This document shows, in pieces, positions 51,201 through 60,247 of a stretch of DNA of 64,000 nucleotides. Source of the stretch: Acidimicrobiia bacterium (GTDB taxonomy: Bacteria; Actinomycetota; Acidimicrobiia; Acidimicrobiales; Acidimicrobilacustridaceae). The notes beneath the pieces were generated by a model, which saw only the letters and a program-made list of their open reading frames with translations, made no database searches and was not told the DNA's origin. Made by a program: the position numbers and the translations under genes. How positions within the stretch are numbered: position 1 is the first letter of the stretch; every line of letters begins with the position of its first letter. Location: assembly GCA_020832495.1 (NCBI GenBank), contig JAFIEP010000111.1:54277-118276 (forward strand). The letters run 5' to 3'.

Positions 51201-52148
51201 TCACCGCTCGGCGCTGCCTCGCTGGAGCACCAGATGGTGCTGCTCTTGGCGGAGTGGCACACCCGGTGCCCACAACTCCCGGTAGACCCACTCGGTCACC
51301 TCGTCCTGCTGCTGCGGTGAGAAGCAGTGCACGTCGGGATGCAACAGGAGCATCCACACGACGGCCATGAAGGCCTCGAAGTCGGGATGGTCGAAGCGCA
51401 CCGTGGACCGGCGGGTCGCCACCTGGGCGCCCTCGAGGTGATCGCTGCGACGCAGCCAGCGCGCGAACTCGCCGAGGTCCTGATCGTTGTGGGCCCCGAA
51501 GAAGCGACCGGCCCAGCGGGCGTAGAGGCTGCTCGTCGTCGTCGGATCGGCGCTGCGACTGGCCATCAGCACGGCGTGCACCGCCGCGGTCGGCGGATCG
51601 TCGACGTCGGCGCGCACCAGCAGCTCGCGCCAAGCGTTCCCCACCAGGGTGGGCCACAGCGAGCGAGGGCTGTAGTACAGGCTGTGGTGGAACAGCACCA
51701 GGTGCGCCCGACCTCCGACCTGCCTTCGCAGGCGCCGGGCGTCCGCCGCCGTGCCCAGGGCCTCGAGGTAGTCGGCGGTCACTGTCGTCACCCGGTCGAG
51801 CCCCTGCGCGGCCACGTGGGCCTCGATGGCGGCAAGCGGCAGCGGATCACGGTCGAGCAGGCCCACCGCCGCGGTGCAGGTGGCACGGAGCAGCGGCAGC
51901 TGGGGTTCGGCCCCACACCCGATCGACAGGGCGCGCAACGCACGCCGCTGTGGCGCGGCGCGCTGCAGGAGCCGCAGCACCCGGGCCAGGCCTTCGGCGC
52001 AGTCGGGCTTGTCACCGCTGTGTGCGCACCAGATGGCGTTGCGCTCCACCAGCGGACGACGCGCCGCCCGTCGGCCCATGGTCTGTCGGGCGTCACGAGA
52101 CAGGCGACGGGAAGGCGACGGCGAGGAGCGTCGAGCGGCGGAGCCCAC
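51201..52148 (-). CDS. Methyltransferase-like protein
   Basis: About 315 aa. A Rossmann-like segment, ALSIGCGAEPQLPLLR with GLLDRDPLPLAAIE and later TVTADYLEAL, resembles a SAM-dependent methyltransferase with a glycine-rich motif I (SIGCGAE). The middle AHLVLFHHSLYYSPRSLWPTLV is motif-IV-like. The start is uncertain: GTG 52148 follows TACCGT by 8 nt; GTG 52172 and ATG 52079 are alternatives. The N-terminal 25 residues are Ser/Arg low complexity. Confidence 0.6.
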   Translation of the reverse strand: MGSAARRSSPSPSRRLSRDARQTMGRRAARRPLVERNAIWCAHSGDKPDCAEGLARVLRLLQRAAPQRRALRALSIGCGAEPQLPLLRATCTAAVGLLDRDPLPLAAIEAHVAAQGLDRVTTVTADYLEALGTAADARRLRRQVGGRAHLVLFHHSLYYSPRSLWPTLVGNAWRELLVRADVDDPPTAAVHAVLMASRSADPTTTSSLYARWAGRFFGAHNDQDLGEFARWLRRSDHLEGAQVATRRSTVRFDHPDFEAFMAVVWMLLLHPDVHCFSPQQQDEVTEWVYRELWAPGVPLRQEQHHLVLQRGSAER

Positions 52149-52221
52149 GGACGAGGACGGTAGCGTGCTCACGAGCCGACCATCCGACCGCCAATACACC
52201 AGCCGAGCGAGGAGGCCCCCC

Positions 52222-52725
52222 ATGGACGACCAGCCGTCCGGCGACGACACCCCGGCCCCGCGGCGACGACCCGCCGGCACCAGCGACGAACTGGTCGAGG
52301 CACTGGGGACGGCATCGGAGGCCATGGAGTACGTCGAGAGGGCTCGCGGCCACCTCTACGAGGCCCACCAGCTGCTCGGGCGGGCCGACCTGCTGTGGGG
52401 TGACGCCGCCGACGAGCTGGCCGAGGCCGGCTTCGCCGAGGACGCCGAGCGGGTCCGCACCGAGGTGGTGGGACGCAACATCCTCGATGGTCGTTGGACG
52501 TTCCAGATGGTCGAGGAGTTCGACGACATCTACTGGGCGCCGGTCCGGGCCGAGCTGCGTCGCCTGGAAGCCGAGCACATGGGTGGGAAGCGCCACGTGT
52601 TCGAGTCGGAGATGAAGGAGCGCCGGCGCACCTCCGGTCGTGCCGGCCACGAGGGTCGACCCCCAGACGTCCACCGATCCGACGTGGTGGAGATCACCCA
52701 CGACGGCCCGAAGGAGACATCGTGA
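52222..52725 (+). CDS. Conserved actinobacterial protein of unknown function
   Basis: 167 aa, ATG with GGAGG 6 nt upstream. Long amphipathic helices (DELVEALGTASEAMEYVERARGHLYEAHQLLGRADLL, then ELAEAGFAEDAERVRTEVVGRNILDGRWTFQMVEEFDDIYW) suggest an all-alpha cytoplasmic protein. Ends in a polar, basic tail. The last codon overlaps the next start (GTGA), so it is coupled to the FAD enzyme. Confidence 0.7.
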   Translation: MDDQPSGDDTPAPRRRPAGTSDELVEALGTASEAMEYVERARGHLYEAHQLLGRADLLWGDAADELAEAGFAEDAERVRTEVVGRNILDGRWTFQMVEEFDDIYWAPVRAELRRLEAEHMGGKRHVFESEMKERRRTSGRAGHEGRPPDVHRSDVVEITHDGPKETS

Positions 52726-53951
52726 CCGACGCCGTGGTGGTGGGCGCCGGTCTGGCCGGTTTGGCCGCCGCTGTCGAACTGCATCGCCGGGGACGGTCGG
52801 TGACGGTGCTCGAGGCATCCGACGGCATCGGCGGGCGGGTCCGCACCGACGAGGTGGACGGCTTCCTGCTCGACCGCGGGTTCCAGGTGTTGCTGACCGC
52901 CTACCCCGAGGCACCGCGCCAGCTCGATCTCGGTGCCCTGTCCCTCGGGCGCTTCGAACCGGGGGCCGCGGTGGCCATGGGCGGGGCCCTGCACCGGCTG
53001 AGTGACCCGTTCCGGCGGCCGACGACGATCCTGCGCACCGCTACCTCCCCGGTGCTGTCGCTCCCCGACAAGGTGCGGGTGGCGCTGCTGCGGCGACGCG
53101 TGCTGCGCACCGACCCCAAGGACCTCCTGCGGGCACCGGACCGCACGACCGCCGAGCATCTTCGCCACCTCGGCTTCTCCGACGCCGCCATCGGGCGCTT
53201 CTTCCGACCGCTCTTCGGCGGCATCCAACTGGATCCCGAGCTGCGCACGTCATCGCGCATGTTCGACGTCATCTACCGCTGCCTGGCCGAGGGCGACGTG
53301 GCCCTCCCCGCCGGCGGCATGGGCGCCATTGCGGACCAGTTGGCCAGCCGACTGCCGCCGGGCACCATCGAACTCGACCGTCCGGTGGTGGAGGTCCGAG
53401 CGGGCTCGGTGCGACTGGCCGGGGACACCGTCGTGAAAGGCGACGCCGTGGTGGTGGCCACCGACGGCCCGGCAGCGGCCACGTTGCTCGACCTTCCGCC
53501 CGTCGAGGGCCACCCGGTCTCGTGCTGTTGGTTCGCCGCCCCGGCCCCGCCGGTGGCGGCGCCGCTGGTGGTACTCGACGGTGACGGGGTCGGCCCGGCG
53601 TTGAACGTGGCCATGATCAGCGAGGCTCAGCCGTCCTACGCCCCCGAGGGTCGGGCGCTGGTTGCCGCTGCCTGTCCGGGCCACCACGACGACGGGTTGG
53701 CAGCCAGGGTAACGGCCCAGCTCAGCGCCTGGTTCGGCCCGCAGGTGGACCGCTGGCAGCTCCTTCGCACCGACCACATCGCCCATGCCCAACCACGCCA
53801 GGATCCACCCCTGCGCCCACGACGCCGCCAGGATCTCGGCGACGGGCTCTTCGTGACGGGCGATCACCGGGCGACGGCGTCGATCCAAGGAGCGTTGTTC
53901 TCCGGACGCACCTGCGGGGAGATGGTGGCCGCACACTTGGCCGCTCGCTGA
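52722..53951 (+). CDS. FAD-dependent amine-oxidase-like protein
   Basis: 409 aa with GTG start. The dinucleotide motif VVVGAGLAGLAAAVELHRRG and the GG motif LEASDGIGGRVRTDEVDGFLLDRGFQVL at the N-terminus, the RPLFGGIQLDPEL central part and the C-terminal FVTGDHRATASIQGALFSGR match the NAD(P)/FAD amine oxidase/protoporphyrinogen oxidase/phytoene desaturase-like group. Substrate unknown. Translationally coupled to the upstream helical protein. Confidence 0.87.
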   Translation: MTDAVVVGAGLAGLAAAVELHRRGRSVTVLEASDGIGGRVRTDEVDGFLLDRGFQVLLTAYPEAPRQLDLGALSLGRFEPGAAVAMGGALHRLSDPFRRPTTILRTATSPVLSLPDKVRVALLRRRVLRTDPKDLLRAPDRTTAEHLRHLGFSDAAIGRFFRPLFGGIQLDPELRTSSRMFDVIYRCLAEGDVALPAGGMGAIADQLASRLPPGTIELDRPVVEVRAGSVRLAGDTVVKGDAVVVATDGPAAATLLDLPPVEGHPVSCCWFAAPAPPVAAPLVVLDGDGVGPALNVAMISEAQPSYAPEGRALVAAACPGHHDDGLAARVTAQLSAWFGPQVDRWQLLRTDHIAHAQPRQDPPLRPRRRQDLGDGLFVTGDHRATASIQGALFSGRTCGEMVAAHLAAR

Positions 53952-53980
53952 GCACTCGGCGCCAGCGCGCCGAGCACGGC

Positions 53981-54001
53981 TAACGAATCGTTATCTATAC
54001 T
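53981..54001 (+). promoter_or_regulatory. Palindrome TAACGA-A-TCGTTA next to -10 TATACT
   Basis: A 13-nt perfect palindrome (53981-53993) lies just upstream of TATACT (53996-54001), the best -10 consensus in the window. A binding site in the spacer would repress or tune the secreted esterase gene. Confidence 0.55.
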
Positions 54002-54038
54002 GCGCCTCTCGGTTCGGCGGGGCCTCCCGGAGGTGGAC

Positions 54039-55643
54039 ATGCACACGGCATCCGACACAGCAACGGTCGACCGAGGTGGCCGACCGCCCCAGCGGCACCG
54101 GGCCATCACCGTCCTCGTCGTCGCGCTCACCACGATGTTCGTGGCGTCGGCCTGCGAGGCGGTGACCTTCGACCGAGTCAACGCCACCCGCGCCACGGCA
54201 GAACTCGACGAGCTGACGCTCTCGGAGCACCTACGCGACCGGGCGCGCGCCCGTGCGGCTGCCATGTGCGCAGCAGGTGAGGCGACGCTCAGCAGCGACG
54301 TACCCGAGGACTACCTCGGCGAGCCCACCACGGCGCTCGACGAACTGGTCGGCGCTGCCCCGCTCGACATGGACGATCCCGACCGCGGACGACGCAACGG
54401 CCGAGCCGGGAACCTGCTGTGGGATGCCTGGCGGCACGAGCCGACGCTCGTCGATCCTCACTGGGACTCGATGGGCGTGGGTGAGCACGAATGCGACGAT
54501 GGGATGCTCTACTCGGCGGTCGTCCTCCGCGACGACCCCCCAGCGCTCGACGAACCGGCTGACATCAGCCAGATCGTGCCCGCCGAGACGGTCACCTCGC
54601 AGGGCTGGACCTTCCAGCGCTACCGCAATCTGGCGGCGCCGTGTGCCATCAGCGGCTACCAGAGCTTTCTGCTCGGCGCGCCGACCGGCAGCGACCCAGA
54701 AGCTCCCGGACCGCTCTACGTGCGCATGCGCGGCGGCGGCGTGGGTTGGTTCGACGTCGACGGCGCTCCCCGCCCGGGCCCCCACAACAAGTCCGAGGAG
54801 TCGCTCAACACCCAGCTGGGCTACGTCGACGGCGGTGTCCTACGTCGGACGCTGGAGGTCGTGCCTGGCATGCGGGTGCTGGTGGTGTCGATGTGCAGCC
54901 ACGACATCTATGCCGGCAACCAGACTTTCGACCCCTACAACCCCAACCTGACCGCCGACGGACGGACTCGGCCCACCAGCGGTCTCACCGCCACCAAGGC
55001 GGCCGTGCAGTTCGCCCTGGACACCTACGCCACCGACCAGTACATCCTGCACGGCACCAGCGCCGGGGGCTACGGCGTGTACCACGTCGGCTGGGCCCTA
55101 CAGCGTCAGGGGATCCCACCCACCGCGCTCATCTCCGACTCCGGAGTACTCAACCAGGCCTGGCTGACCTATGTGGCGGAGACGGGCATCAGCGGATCCT
55201 CGGGATGCGAGAAGAACACCGAGGAGCGCGGCTTCGGCGTTCTCGGACGCACCGATGCGGAGATCCTCGACCCTGCCAACCAGCCGCATCTGTTGGTGGC
55301 CGACGGACGTCTCGAGATCCCCACCATGCACGTGTGGAGCGCCGGCGATCACGCCCTCTGCGGCGCCGTGCCCATCCCGTGCCCGCTACCCGACGGGTCC
55401 ACCCCCACGTTGTGGGCCGCCGACTGCCAGCACGAACCGATGCGGCTGGCCATCGCTGGACTCGACCCCGACCATCCCTCCACCTACCTCCGGCTGTGCG
55501 TCGAGGGCAACCGGCCGACGCCCTGCGACCACCACGTTCCCACCCGGGGCGACCGCGTCAACACCGACCCGGGCGCCCCGGCGGACTACAACGGCGCCAT
55601 CGTCGACTGGTTGCTCGACCGGCTGGCGGACGACCCGACCTGA
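54039..55643 (+). CDS. Secreted SCP-like/alpha-beta-hydrolase (esterase-like) fusion lipoprotein
   Basis: 534 aa; ATG 54039 has GGAGG 5 nt upstream. The signal ends at the lipobox FVASAC (Cys 39). Residues about 45-165 resemble a CAP/SCP domain (VNATRATAELDELTLSEHLRDRARARAAAM, then HWDSMGVGEHECDDGMLYSAVVL). From about 195 a second domain resembles pectin acetylesterase or related serine esterases: YRNLAAPCAISGYQSFLLGAP, GGGVGWFD, LVVSMCSHDIYAG and the nucleophile elbow GTSAGGYG (Ser 341), with a late HVWSAGDHALCG histidine region. Many Cys suggest disulfides. Confidence 0.75.
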   Translation: MHTASDTATVDRGGRPPQRHRAITVLVVALTTMFVASACEAVTFDRVNATRATAELDELTLSEHLRDRARARAAAMCAAGEATLSSDVPEDYLGEPTTALDELVGAAPLDMDDPDRGRRNGRAGNLLWDAWRHEPTLVDPHWDSMGVGEHECDDGMLYSAVVLRDDPPALDEPADISQIVPAETVTSQGWTFQRYRNLAAPCAISGYQSFLLGAPTGSDPEAPGPLYVRMRGGGVGWFDVDGAPRPGPHNKSEESLNTQLGYVDGGVLRRTLEVVPGMRVLVVSMCSHDIYAGNQTFDPYNPNLTADGRTRPTSGLTATKAAVQFALDTYATDQYILHGTSAGGYGVYHVGWALQRQGIPPTALISDSGVLNQAWLTYVAETGISGSSGCEKNTEERGFGVLGRTDAEILDPANQPHLLVADGRLEIPTMHVWSAGDHALCGAVPIPCPLPDGSTPTLWAADCQHEPMRLAIAGLDPDHPSTYLRLCVEGNRPTPCDHHVPTRGDRVNTDPGAPADYNGAIVDWLLDRLADDPT

Positions 55644-55721
55644 GTACGGAAGGCGGCTCCCCGCCACCTCGCCAGATCGGTCGTCTACGCTCAGCCGACG
55701 CACCATTCGGGGGAGGTCAGG

Positions 55722-56420
55722 ATGTCGGGTGATCCGACCAACGTCATCGGGCGACGCGTGGTTGCCTTCATCGTGGACGGCGGAGCGCAGCTGTTGGCCT
55801 TCGCCCTGGTGGCCTGGCTGCTGCACGTCCCGCTGGAGGCGACGCTGCTGCCCGCCGCGGAGTTGGCCGACAACGCCAGCACCGAGATACTCATCGCCAG
55901 TTCGTTCCCCCTGCTCTACTTCATCATCTTCGAGGTGATCATCCAGGGGCGACTGGGATGGACCCCCGGCAAGCTGTTCTGTGGTCTGCGCCTGGTGAAG
56001 CGCAACGGCCGCGCCCCCGGCATGCTCCGCGCCGCCGTGCATGCCTTCCTGGTGAGCCTGGCCGTCAGCTTCGGCATCCTCGGGGCCGCCCTGTTCCTCG
56101 TCCTCGCCTGGACCACCAAGGGCCACCGCCACCCTGGCGACTACGCAGCCGGCACCTACGTGATCGACTCCTGGTCGTTCGGCCACGAGCTCGTCATGAC
56201 ACCGCGTGGGATGCGAGCCGGAGGGAAGTCGGTGACCCGCTCCGACGCCAAGCAGATGATGGGCGGCGACGACACCGGCGCCGACATCCTGATGGCCCGC
56301 ACCAAGCCCAACGAGCCGGTCTACGCCAAGTCACGGGGCACCTACATCGTGTGGCGCACCAAAGAGGAGCAGGTGTTCGAGCTCGACCAGGACACCAAGC
56401 AGTGGCACCCGCTCGGGTGA
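55722..56420 (+). CDS. RDD family membrane protein
   Basis: 232 aa. The RDD motif is altered to IGRRVVAFIVDGGAQLLAFAL. Three transmembrane helices (about 12-35, 52-75, 106-130), the GWTPGKLFCGLRLVKRNGRAPG loop, and a polar cytoplasmic C-terminal region (150-232). RDD proteins are often of unknown role, some Na+/H+ or transport linked. Good GGGGGAGG RBS. Possibly a soluble regulatory tail. Confidence 0.82.
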   Translation: MSGDPTNVIGRRVVAFIVDGGAQLLAFALVAWLLHVPLEATLLPAAELADNASTEILIASSFPLLYFIIFEVIIQGRLGWTPGKLFCGLRLVKRNGRAPGMLRAAVHAFLVSLAVSFGILGAALFLVLAWTTKGHRHPGDYAAGTYVIDSWSFGHELVMTPRGMRAGGKSVTRSDAKQMMGGDDTGADILMARTKPNEPVYAKSRGTYIVWRTKEEQVFELDQDTKQWHPLG

Positions 56421-56448
56421 GGAAACCCCGCGCAGGTCGCCACGAGCA

Positions 56449-57834
56449 TCAGACGTCGGCGGGGAACCAGTTGCCGTGCGCCCCGAAAGGCACCCGTTGC
56501 GGCAGGGGCACCACCGCCACCGCCTCGCCGCCAATGTCGGCAGCGTCGAGCACGTGCAACGACGTCACGTCGGTGGCATCGTCGTGGGCCAGCACCACCA
56601 CCCAGCCGTCGTCCTCCGCGGCGTCGGGGCCCGCCGGGGCGAACACCGGCTCGAAGGTGTGCACCCCCTCGCCGCCGAGGTCGTGGCTGACCACCGAGCC
56701 GTCGGCCAAGTCGTAGCGGTGCACCTGGGAGCCGAACCCCAGGCGATCGGCCCGACCCAGGTCGGCCAGGTAGGCATAGCGGGCCTCGAGGCCGACGAGA
56801 CGATCGTCGATGCGCGGGAAGTCCACCGGACGGTCGTCGAGTTGCTGCTCGTGCACCGTCCCTGCGGCCAGGTCGATGGTCCACCGCCACAGGCAACCCT
56901 GGGCGCCCATGTCACCCATGCCCTCGCGCATGAGCGCCGGGATACGACAGACGTCGACCACGATCTGCTCGTCGCCGGTCTCGAAGGAGTTGACGACGTG
57001 GAAGACCGAACACGGCTCGACCTCGAACCAGCGGATCTCGTCGCCGCGCCCGTTCCGGGCCAGGACGCCGAGGCGCGCCCCGGCATCGGGATCGAACCCG
57101 AAGCCGGTACCACCGAACACGATGGGCAGATCCAAGAAGACGGCGTGGTGCTCGGTGATGGTGAAGTCGTGCATCATCACCGGTCGGGGTAGCTCGATGA
57201 CCTCCGACTGCACGAGCCGACCGCTCGCATCGGCACGGTGGTAGGTGAGCCACGGCTGGCGCAGGAACTGGTAGCCGAAGAACAGCAGCTCGCCGGTGCG
57301 CGGACAGACCTTGGGGTGGGCGGTCATGGGGGTGTCGAGCAGGCCGTCGAAGTCGAAGGCTCCGACGGTGCCCAACCCGTCGTCGAGCTCCCACGGCAGG
57401 TGGGCCTCCTCGAGCGCCAACAGGCGCCCACCGTGGCGCACCACGCTGGTGTTGGCCGGCGATGCCCGCAGGTCGCCCACCGCATCGAAGACATCCATGT
57501 CGTGCTCGACGAAGGGTGTGCGCACGTAGCGGTTGCGATACGACACCCGACCCTCGGCAATGTCGATGCCGTGCACCATGCCGGCACCGAAGAACCAGTG
57601 CCGTGGCACCCGCCCCGGTGGGTTGAAGCCGTTGCGGACATAGGAGCCCTGCAGCCCGTCGGGGAGCTGGCCCTCGATCGGGGCCACGGCGGTGACGTCG
57701 TCGACGGTGATCTCCTCGGCCACCGGGCCGTAGTTGCCGCGTACCCACCACCGCGCCGAGCGGTCGAAGCGGAGATCCCGCACCGAGGTCTCGGGCTCGG
57801 TGGGCGGGTCGACGACGGTGGCCTCATCGGTCAT
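56449..57834 (-). CDS. Carotenoid oxygenase (RPE65/CCO family)
   Basis: 461 aa seven-bladed propeller with iron bound by four histidines: TAHPK (about 172), MHDFTIT (about 223), VFHVVNSFE (about 289) and GAHGNW (about 455). Also GSYVRNGFNPPGRVPRHWFFGAGMVHGIDI. It cleaves carotenoids, apocarotenoids or stilbene-like substrates. No carotenoid synthesis genes are nearby. The start has TAACCT 6 nt upstream. Divergent from a CoA-transferase. Confidence 0.93.
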   Translation of the reverse strand: MTDEATVVDPPTEPETSVRDLRFDRSARWWVRGNYGPVAEEITVDDVTAVAPIEGQLPDGLQGSYVRNGFNPPGRVPRHWFFGAGMVHGIDIAEGRVSYRNRYVRTPFVEHDMDVFDAVGDLRASPANTSVVRHGGRLLALEEAHLPWELDDGLGTVGAFDFDGLLDTPMTAHPKVCPRTGELLFFGYQFLRQPWLTYHRADASGRLVQSEVIELPRPVMMHDFTITEHHAVFLDLPIVFGGTGFGFDPDAGARLGVLARNGRGDEIRWFEVEPCSVFHVVNSFETGDEQIVVDVCRIPALMREGMGDMGAQGCLWRWTIDLAAGTVHEQQLDDRPVDFPRIDDRLVGLEARYAYLADLGRADRLGFGSQVHRYDLADGSVVSHDLGGEGVHTFEPVFAPAGPDAAEDDGWVVVLAHDDATDVTSLHVLDAADIGGEAVAVVPLPQRVPFGAHGNWFPADV

Positions 57835-57840
57835 GGTTCG

Positions 57841-57846
57841 AGGTTA
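57841..57846 (-). promoter_or_regulatory. -10 hexamer TAACCT, leaderless type
   Basis: 6 nt before ATG 57834 of the carotenoid oxygenase. Confidence 0.5.
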
Positions 57847-57912
57847 ACCACGTTCACAGCCAGTCCCTCGGGTCGGAGCGACGACCACGGCCGAGCGGCC
57901 CGTCTCGAGCGA

Positions 57913-57918
57913 TAGCGT
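57913..57918 (+). promoter_or_regulatory. -10 hexamer TAGCGT, leaderless type
   Basis: 7 nt before ATG 57926 of the CoA-transferase. Confidence 0.5.
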
Positions 57919-57925
57919 GCGCGCC

Positions 57926-59218
57926 ATGACCCACAGCACGGGAGCATCGACCGCCTGTAGCGCAGCGCAGGCGGTGGCCGACATCTCGAGCGGCGAGCGG
58001 GTGTTCATCGGCAGCGGCGCGGCGGAGCCGGTGTCGCTGGTGTCGGCCATGACCGAGCGGGCCCCCGAGCTGCGGGACGTCTCGGTGCTGCACATCTACA
58101 CCATCGGCCCCGCCCCCTACGCCGAGCCCGGCTACGAGGAGTCGTTCCGCCACATCTCGTTCTTCGTCGGGTCCAACGTCCGCCAAGCGGTGTGGGAGGG
58201 TCGGGCGGACACCGTCCCCATCCACCTCCACGAGGTGCCGCGCATGTTCGAACAGCACCACCGCCTCGACTGGGCGCTGGTGCAGTTGAGCCGACCCGAT
58301 CGCCACGGCTACTGCACGGTGGGGGTGTCGGCCGACGTGGTGGTGGCAGCCATGCGCAACGCCCGCCACGTGGTGGCGGAGCTCAACCCGCAGATGCCCC
58401 GCACTCACGGCAACAACCAGATCCACATCAGCGAGTTGCACGCCACCGTCGAGGTCGACACCCCGCTCCCCGAGGTCGTCCCGCCCGAGGTCGACGAGAC
58501 GATCCGACGCATCGGTGAGAACGTGGCCTCGCTGGTGCGCGACGGGGACTGCCTCCAGGCAGGCATCGGCAGTGTGCCCAACGCGGCGTTGGCCGCGCTC
58601 ACCGGTCACCGGCACCTCGGCGTGCACACCGAGGCCCTCACCGACGGCATCGTGGATCTCGTGGAGGCCGGGGCCATCGACAACTCTCGCAAGCACCGCA
58701 AGCACGGCAAGACGGTGTGCGCCTTCGTGCTGGGCACCCAGGCGCTCTACGACTTCGTCGACGACAACCCCTCGGTGGCCGTGCACGGCTCGGAGTACGT
58801 GAACGACCCGGCGGTGATCGCCGGCAACGACGACGTGGTGGCCATCAACAGCGCCCTGCAGGTGGACCTCACCGGGCAGGTCAACGCCGACTCGCTGGGC
58901 AGTTCGATCTGGTCGGGCTTCGGGGGCCAGGTCGACTTCATCCGGGGCGCCGCCCAGAGCCGCAACGGCCGGCCGATCATCGCACTCCCCGCCACGGCCA
59001 AGGGCGGCACGGTGAGCCGGATCGTGGCCGGTCTCGAACCCGGTTCCGGGGTGGTCACCACCCGTGCCGACGTCCACCACGTGGTCACCGAGTACGGCGT
59101 CGCCGATCTGTTCGGACGACCCGTGCGCGAACGCATCGAGGCTCTCGTGTCGATCGCCCATCCCGACCACCGCGACGGGCTGCTCGACGACGCCCGGCGC
59201 CTGGGCCTGCTGCGCTGA
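57926..59218 (+). CDS. Acetyl-CoA hydrolase/4-hydroxybutyrate CoA-transferase family protein
   Basis: 430 aa, type I CoA-transferase. N-terminal SGAAEPVSLVSAM, then VSADVVVAAMRNAR, GIGSVPNAALAAL and the catalytic glutamate region HTEALTDGIVDLVEAG; the C-terminal half has GGQVDFIRGAAQSRNGRPIIALPATA and VVTEYGVADLFG. It exchanges CoA between acetyl-CoA or a short acid such as 4-hydroxybutyrate. Start set by TAGCGT 7 nt upstream. Confidence 0.92.
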   Translation: MTHSTGASTACSAAQAVADISSGERVFIGSGAAEPVSLVSAMTERAPELRDVSVLHIYTIGPAPYAEPGYEESFRHISFFVGSNVRQAVWEGRADTVPIHLHEVPRMFEQHHRLDWALVQLSRPDRHGYCTVGVSADVVVAAMRNARHVVAELNPQMPRTHGNNQIHISELHATVEVDTPLPEVVPPEVDETIRRIGENVASLVRDGDCLQAGIGSVPNAALAALTGHRHLGVHTEALTDGIVDLVEAGAIDNSRKHRKHGKTVCAFVLGTQALYDFVDDNPSVAVHGSEYVNDPAVIAGNDDVVAINSALQVDLTGQVNADSLGSSIWSGFGGQVDFIRGAAQSRNGRPIIALPATAKGGTVSRIVAGLEPGSGVVTTRADVHHVVTEYGVADLFGRPVRERIEALVSIAHPDHRDGLLDDARRLGLLR

Positions 59219-59240
59219 GCCTGCGTCCCGACCCGAGCGG

Positions 59241-59246
59241 TAGGGT
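59241..59246 (+). promoter_or_regulatory. -10 hexamer TAGGGT, leaderless type
   Basis: 7 nt before ATG 59254 of the aldo/keto reductase. Confidence 0.5.
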
Positions 59247-59253
59247 CCCGGGC

Positions 59254-60240
59254 ATGGACACCGAGCTGGTCCGGTTCTCAGGCGACCTCACCCCGGTCCC
59301 ACCACTCGGGGTCGGTACCTGGGCCTGGGGTGACCGCAACGTCTGGGGCATGGGCGGCTACGACACCGACCTGGACGAAAGCTCCATCACCGAAGCCTGG
59401 CAACGGTCGCTCGACGCCGGCATCGCGCTGTTCGACACCGCTGAGGTCTACGGCGACGGCGAGAGCGAGCGGATCATCGGCCGGCTACTGGCCACAGATC
59501 CGACCCGGCGGGAGCGGGTGGTGGTGGCCACCAAGTTCATGCCGGCGCCGTGGAAGATCAACCTGGCCACGGCCATGCGCAACGCACTGGAGGCGTCGCT
59601 GGAACGGTTGGGCGTCGAGCGGGTCGACCTGTACCAGATCCACGGACCGATCAGCCTGCGCTCCCACGGCGCCATGGCCGAGGCCCTCGCCGGCCTACAC
59701 GCCGACGGGTTGGTGCGCGCCGTTGGGGTGTCGAACTACTCGGTGAAGGAGATGGGGTCCATCCACGCCGAGCTGGCCGCCCGACACCTGGCGTTGGCCA
59801 CCAACCAGATCGAGTTCTCGCTGCTGCGCACCCGACCGTTGACCAGCGGACTGCTGGCTGCGTGCCACCGGTTGGGCGTCGTGCCGCTGGCCTACTCCCC
59901 CATCGGGCAGGGTCGGCTCACCGGCAAGTACTCCGCGGCGAACCCACCACCGGGTCGCCGGACGTTCTCCGCCCATCCGATGGAACAGGTCGACCCCGTC
60001 GTCGCCGAGTTGCGCCGCATCGGCGAGGCCTGTGGCGGGCGCTCACCGGCGCAGGTGGCCCTGCGGTGGACCATCGAACACGGCGCCATCCCCATCCCCG
60101 GCGCCAAGAACGGCGAGCAGGCCAGCCAGAACGCCGGCGCCCTCGGCTGGACGCTCGGCGAGGAGCACCGGCGGGCGCTCGACGCCGTGGCACTCGAGGG
60201 CAAGCGCACGCTCCCGCTGCGCGTCTGGCAGCACGGATGA
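59254..60240 (+). CDS. Aldo/keto reductase
   Basis: 328 aa TIM barrel. Catalytic Asp/Tyr in LFDTAEVYGDGESERIIG (Asp and Tyr), Lys in VVATKFMPAPW and His in DLYQIHGPIS; the NADPH site is in IPIPGAKNGEQASQNAGALGW. It reduces aldehydes or ketones with NADPH. Followed after 7 nt by the lipoprotein pair, perhaps in one unit. Confidence 0.93.
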   Translation: MDTELVRFSGDLTPVPPLGVGTWAWGDRNVWGMGGYDTDLDESSITEAWQRSLDAGIALFDTAEVYGDGESERIIGRLLATDPTRRERVVVATKFMPAPWKINLATAMRNALEASLERLGVERVDLYQIHGPISLRSHGAMAEALAGLHADGLVRAVGVSNYSVKEMGSIHAELAARHLALATNQIEFSLLRTRPLTSGLLAACHRLGVVPLAYSPIGQGRLTGKYSAANPPPGRRTFSAHPMEQVDPVVAELRRIGEACGGRSPAQVALRWTIEHGAIPIPGAKNGEQASQNAGALGWTLGEEHRRALDAVALEGKRTLPLRVWQHG

Positions 60241-60247
60241 GTCGACG

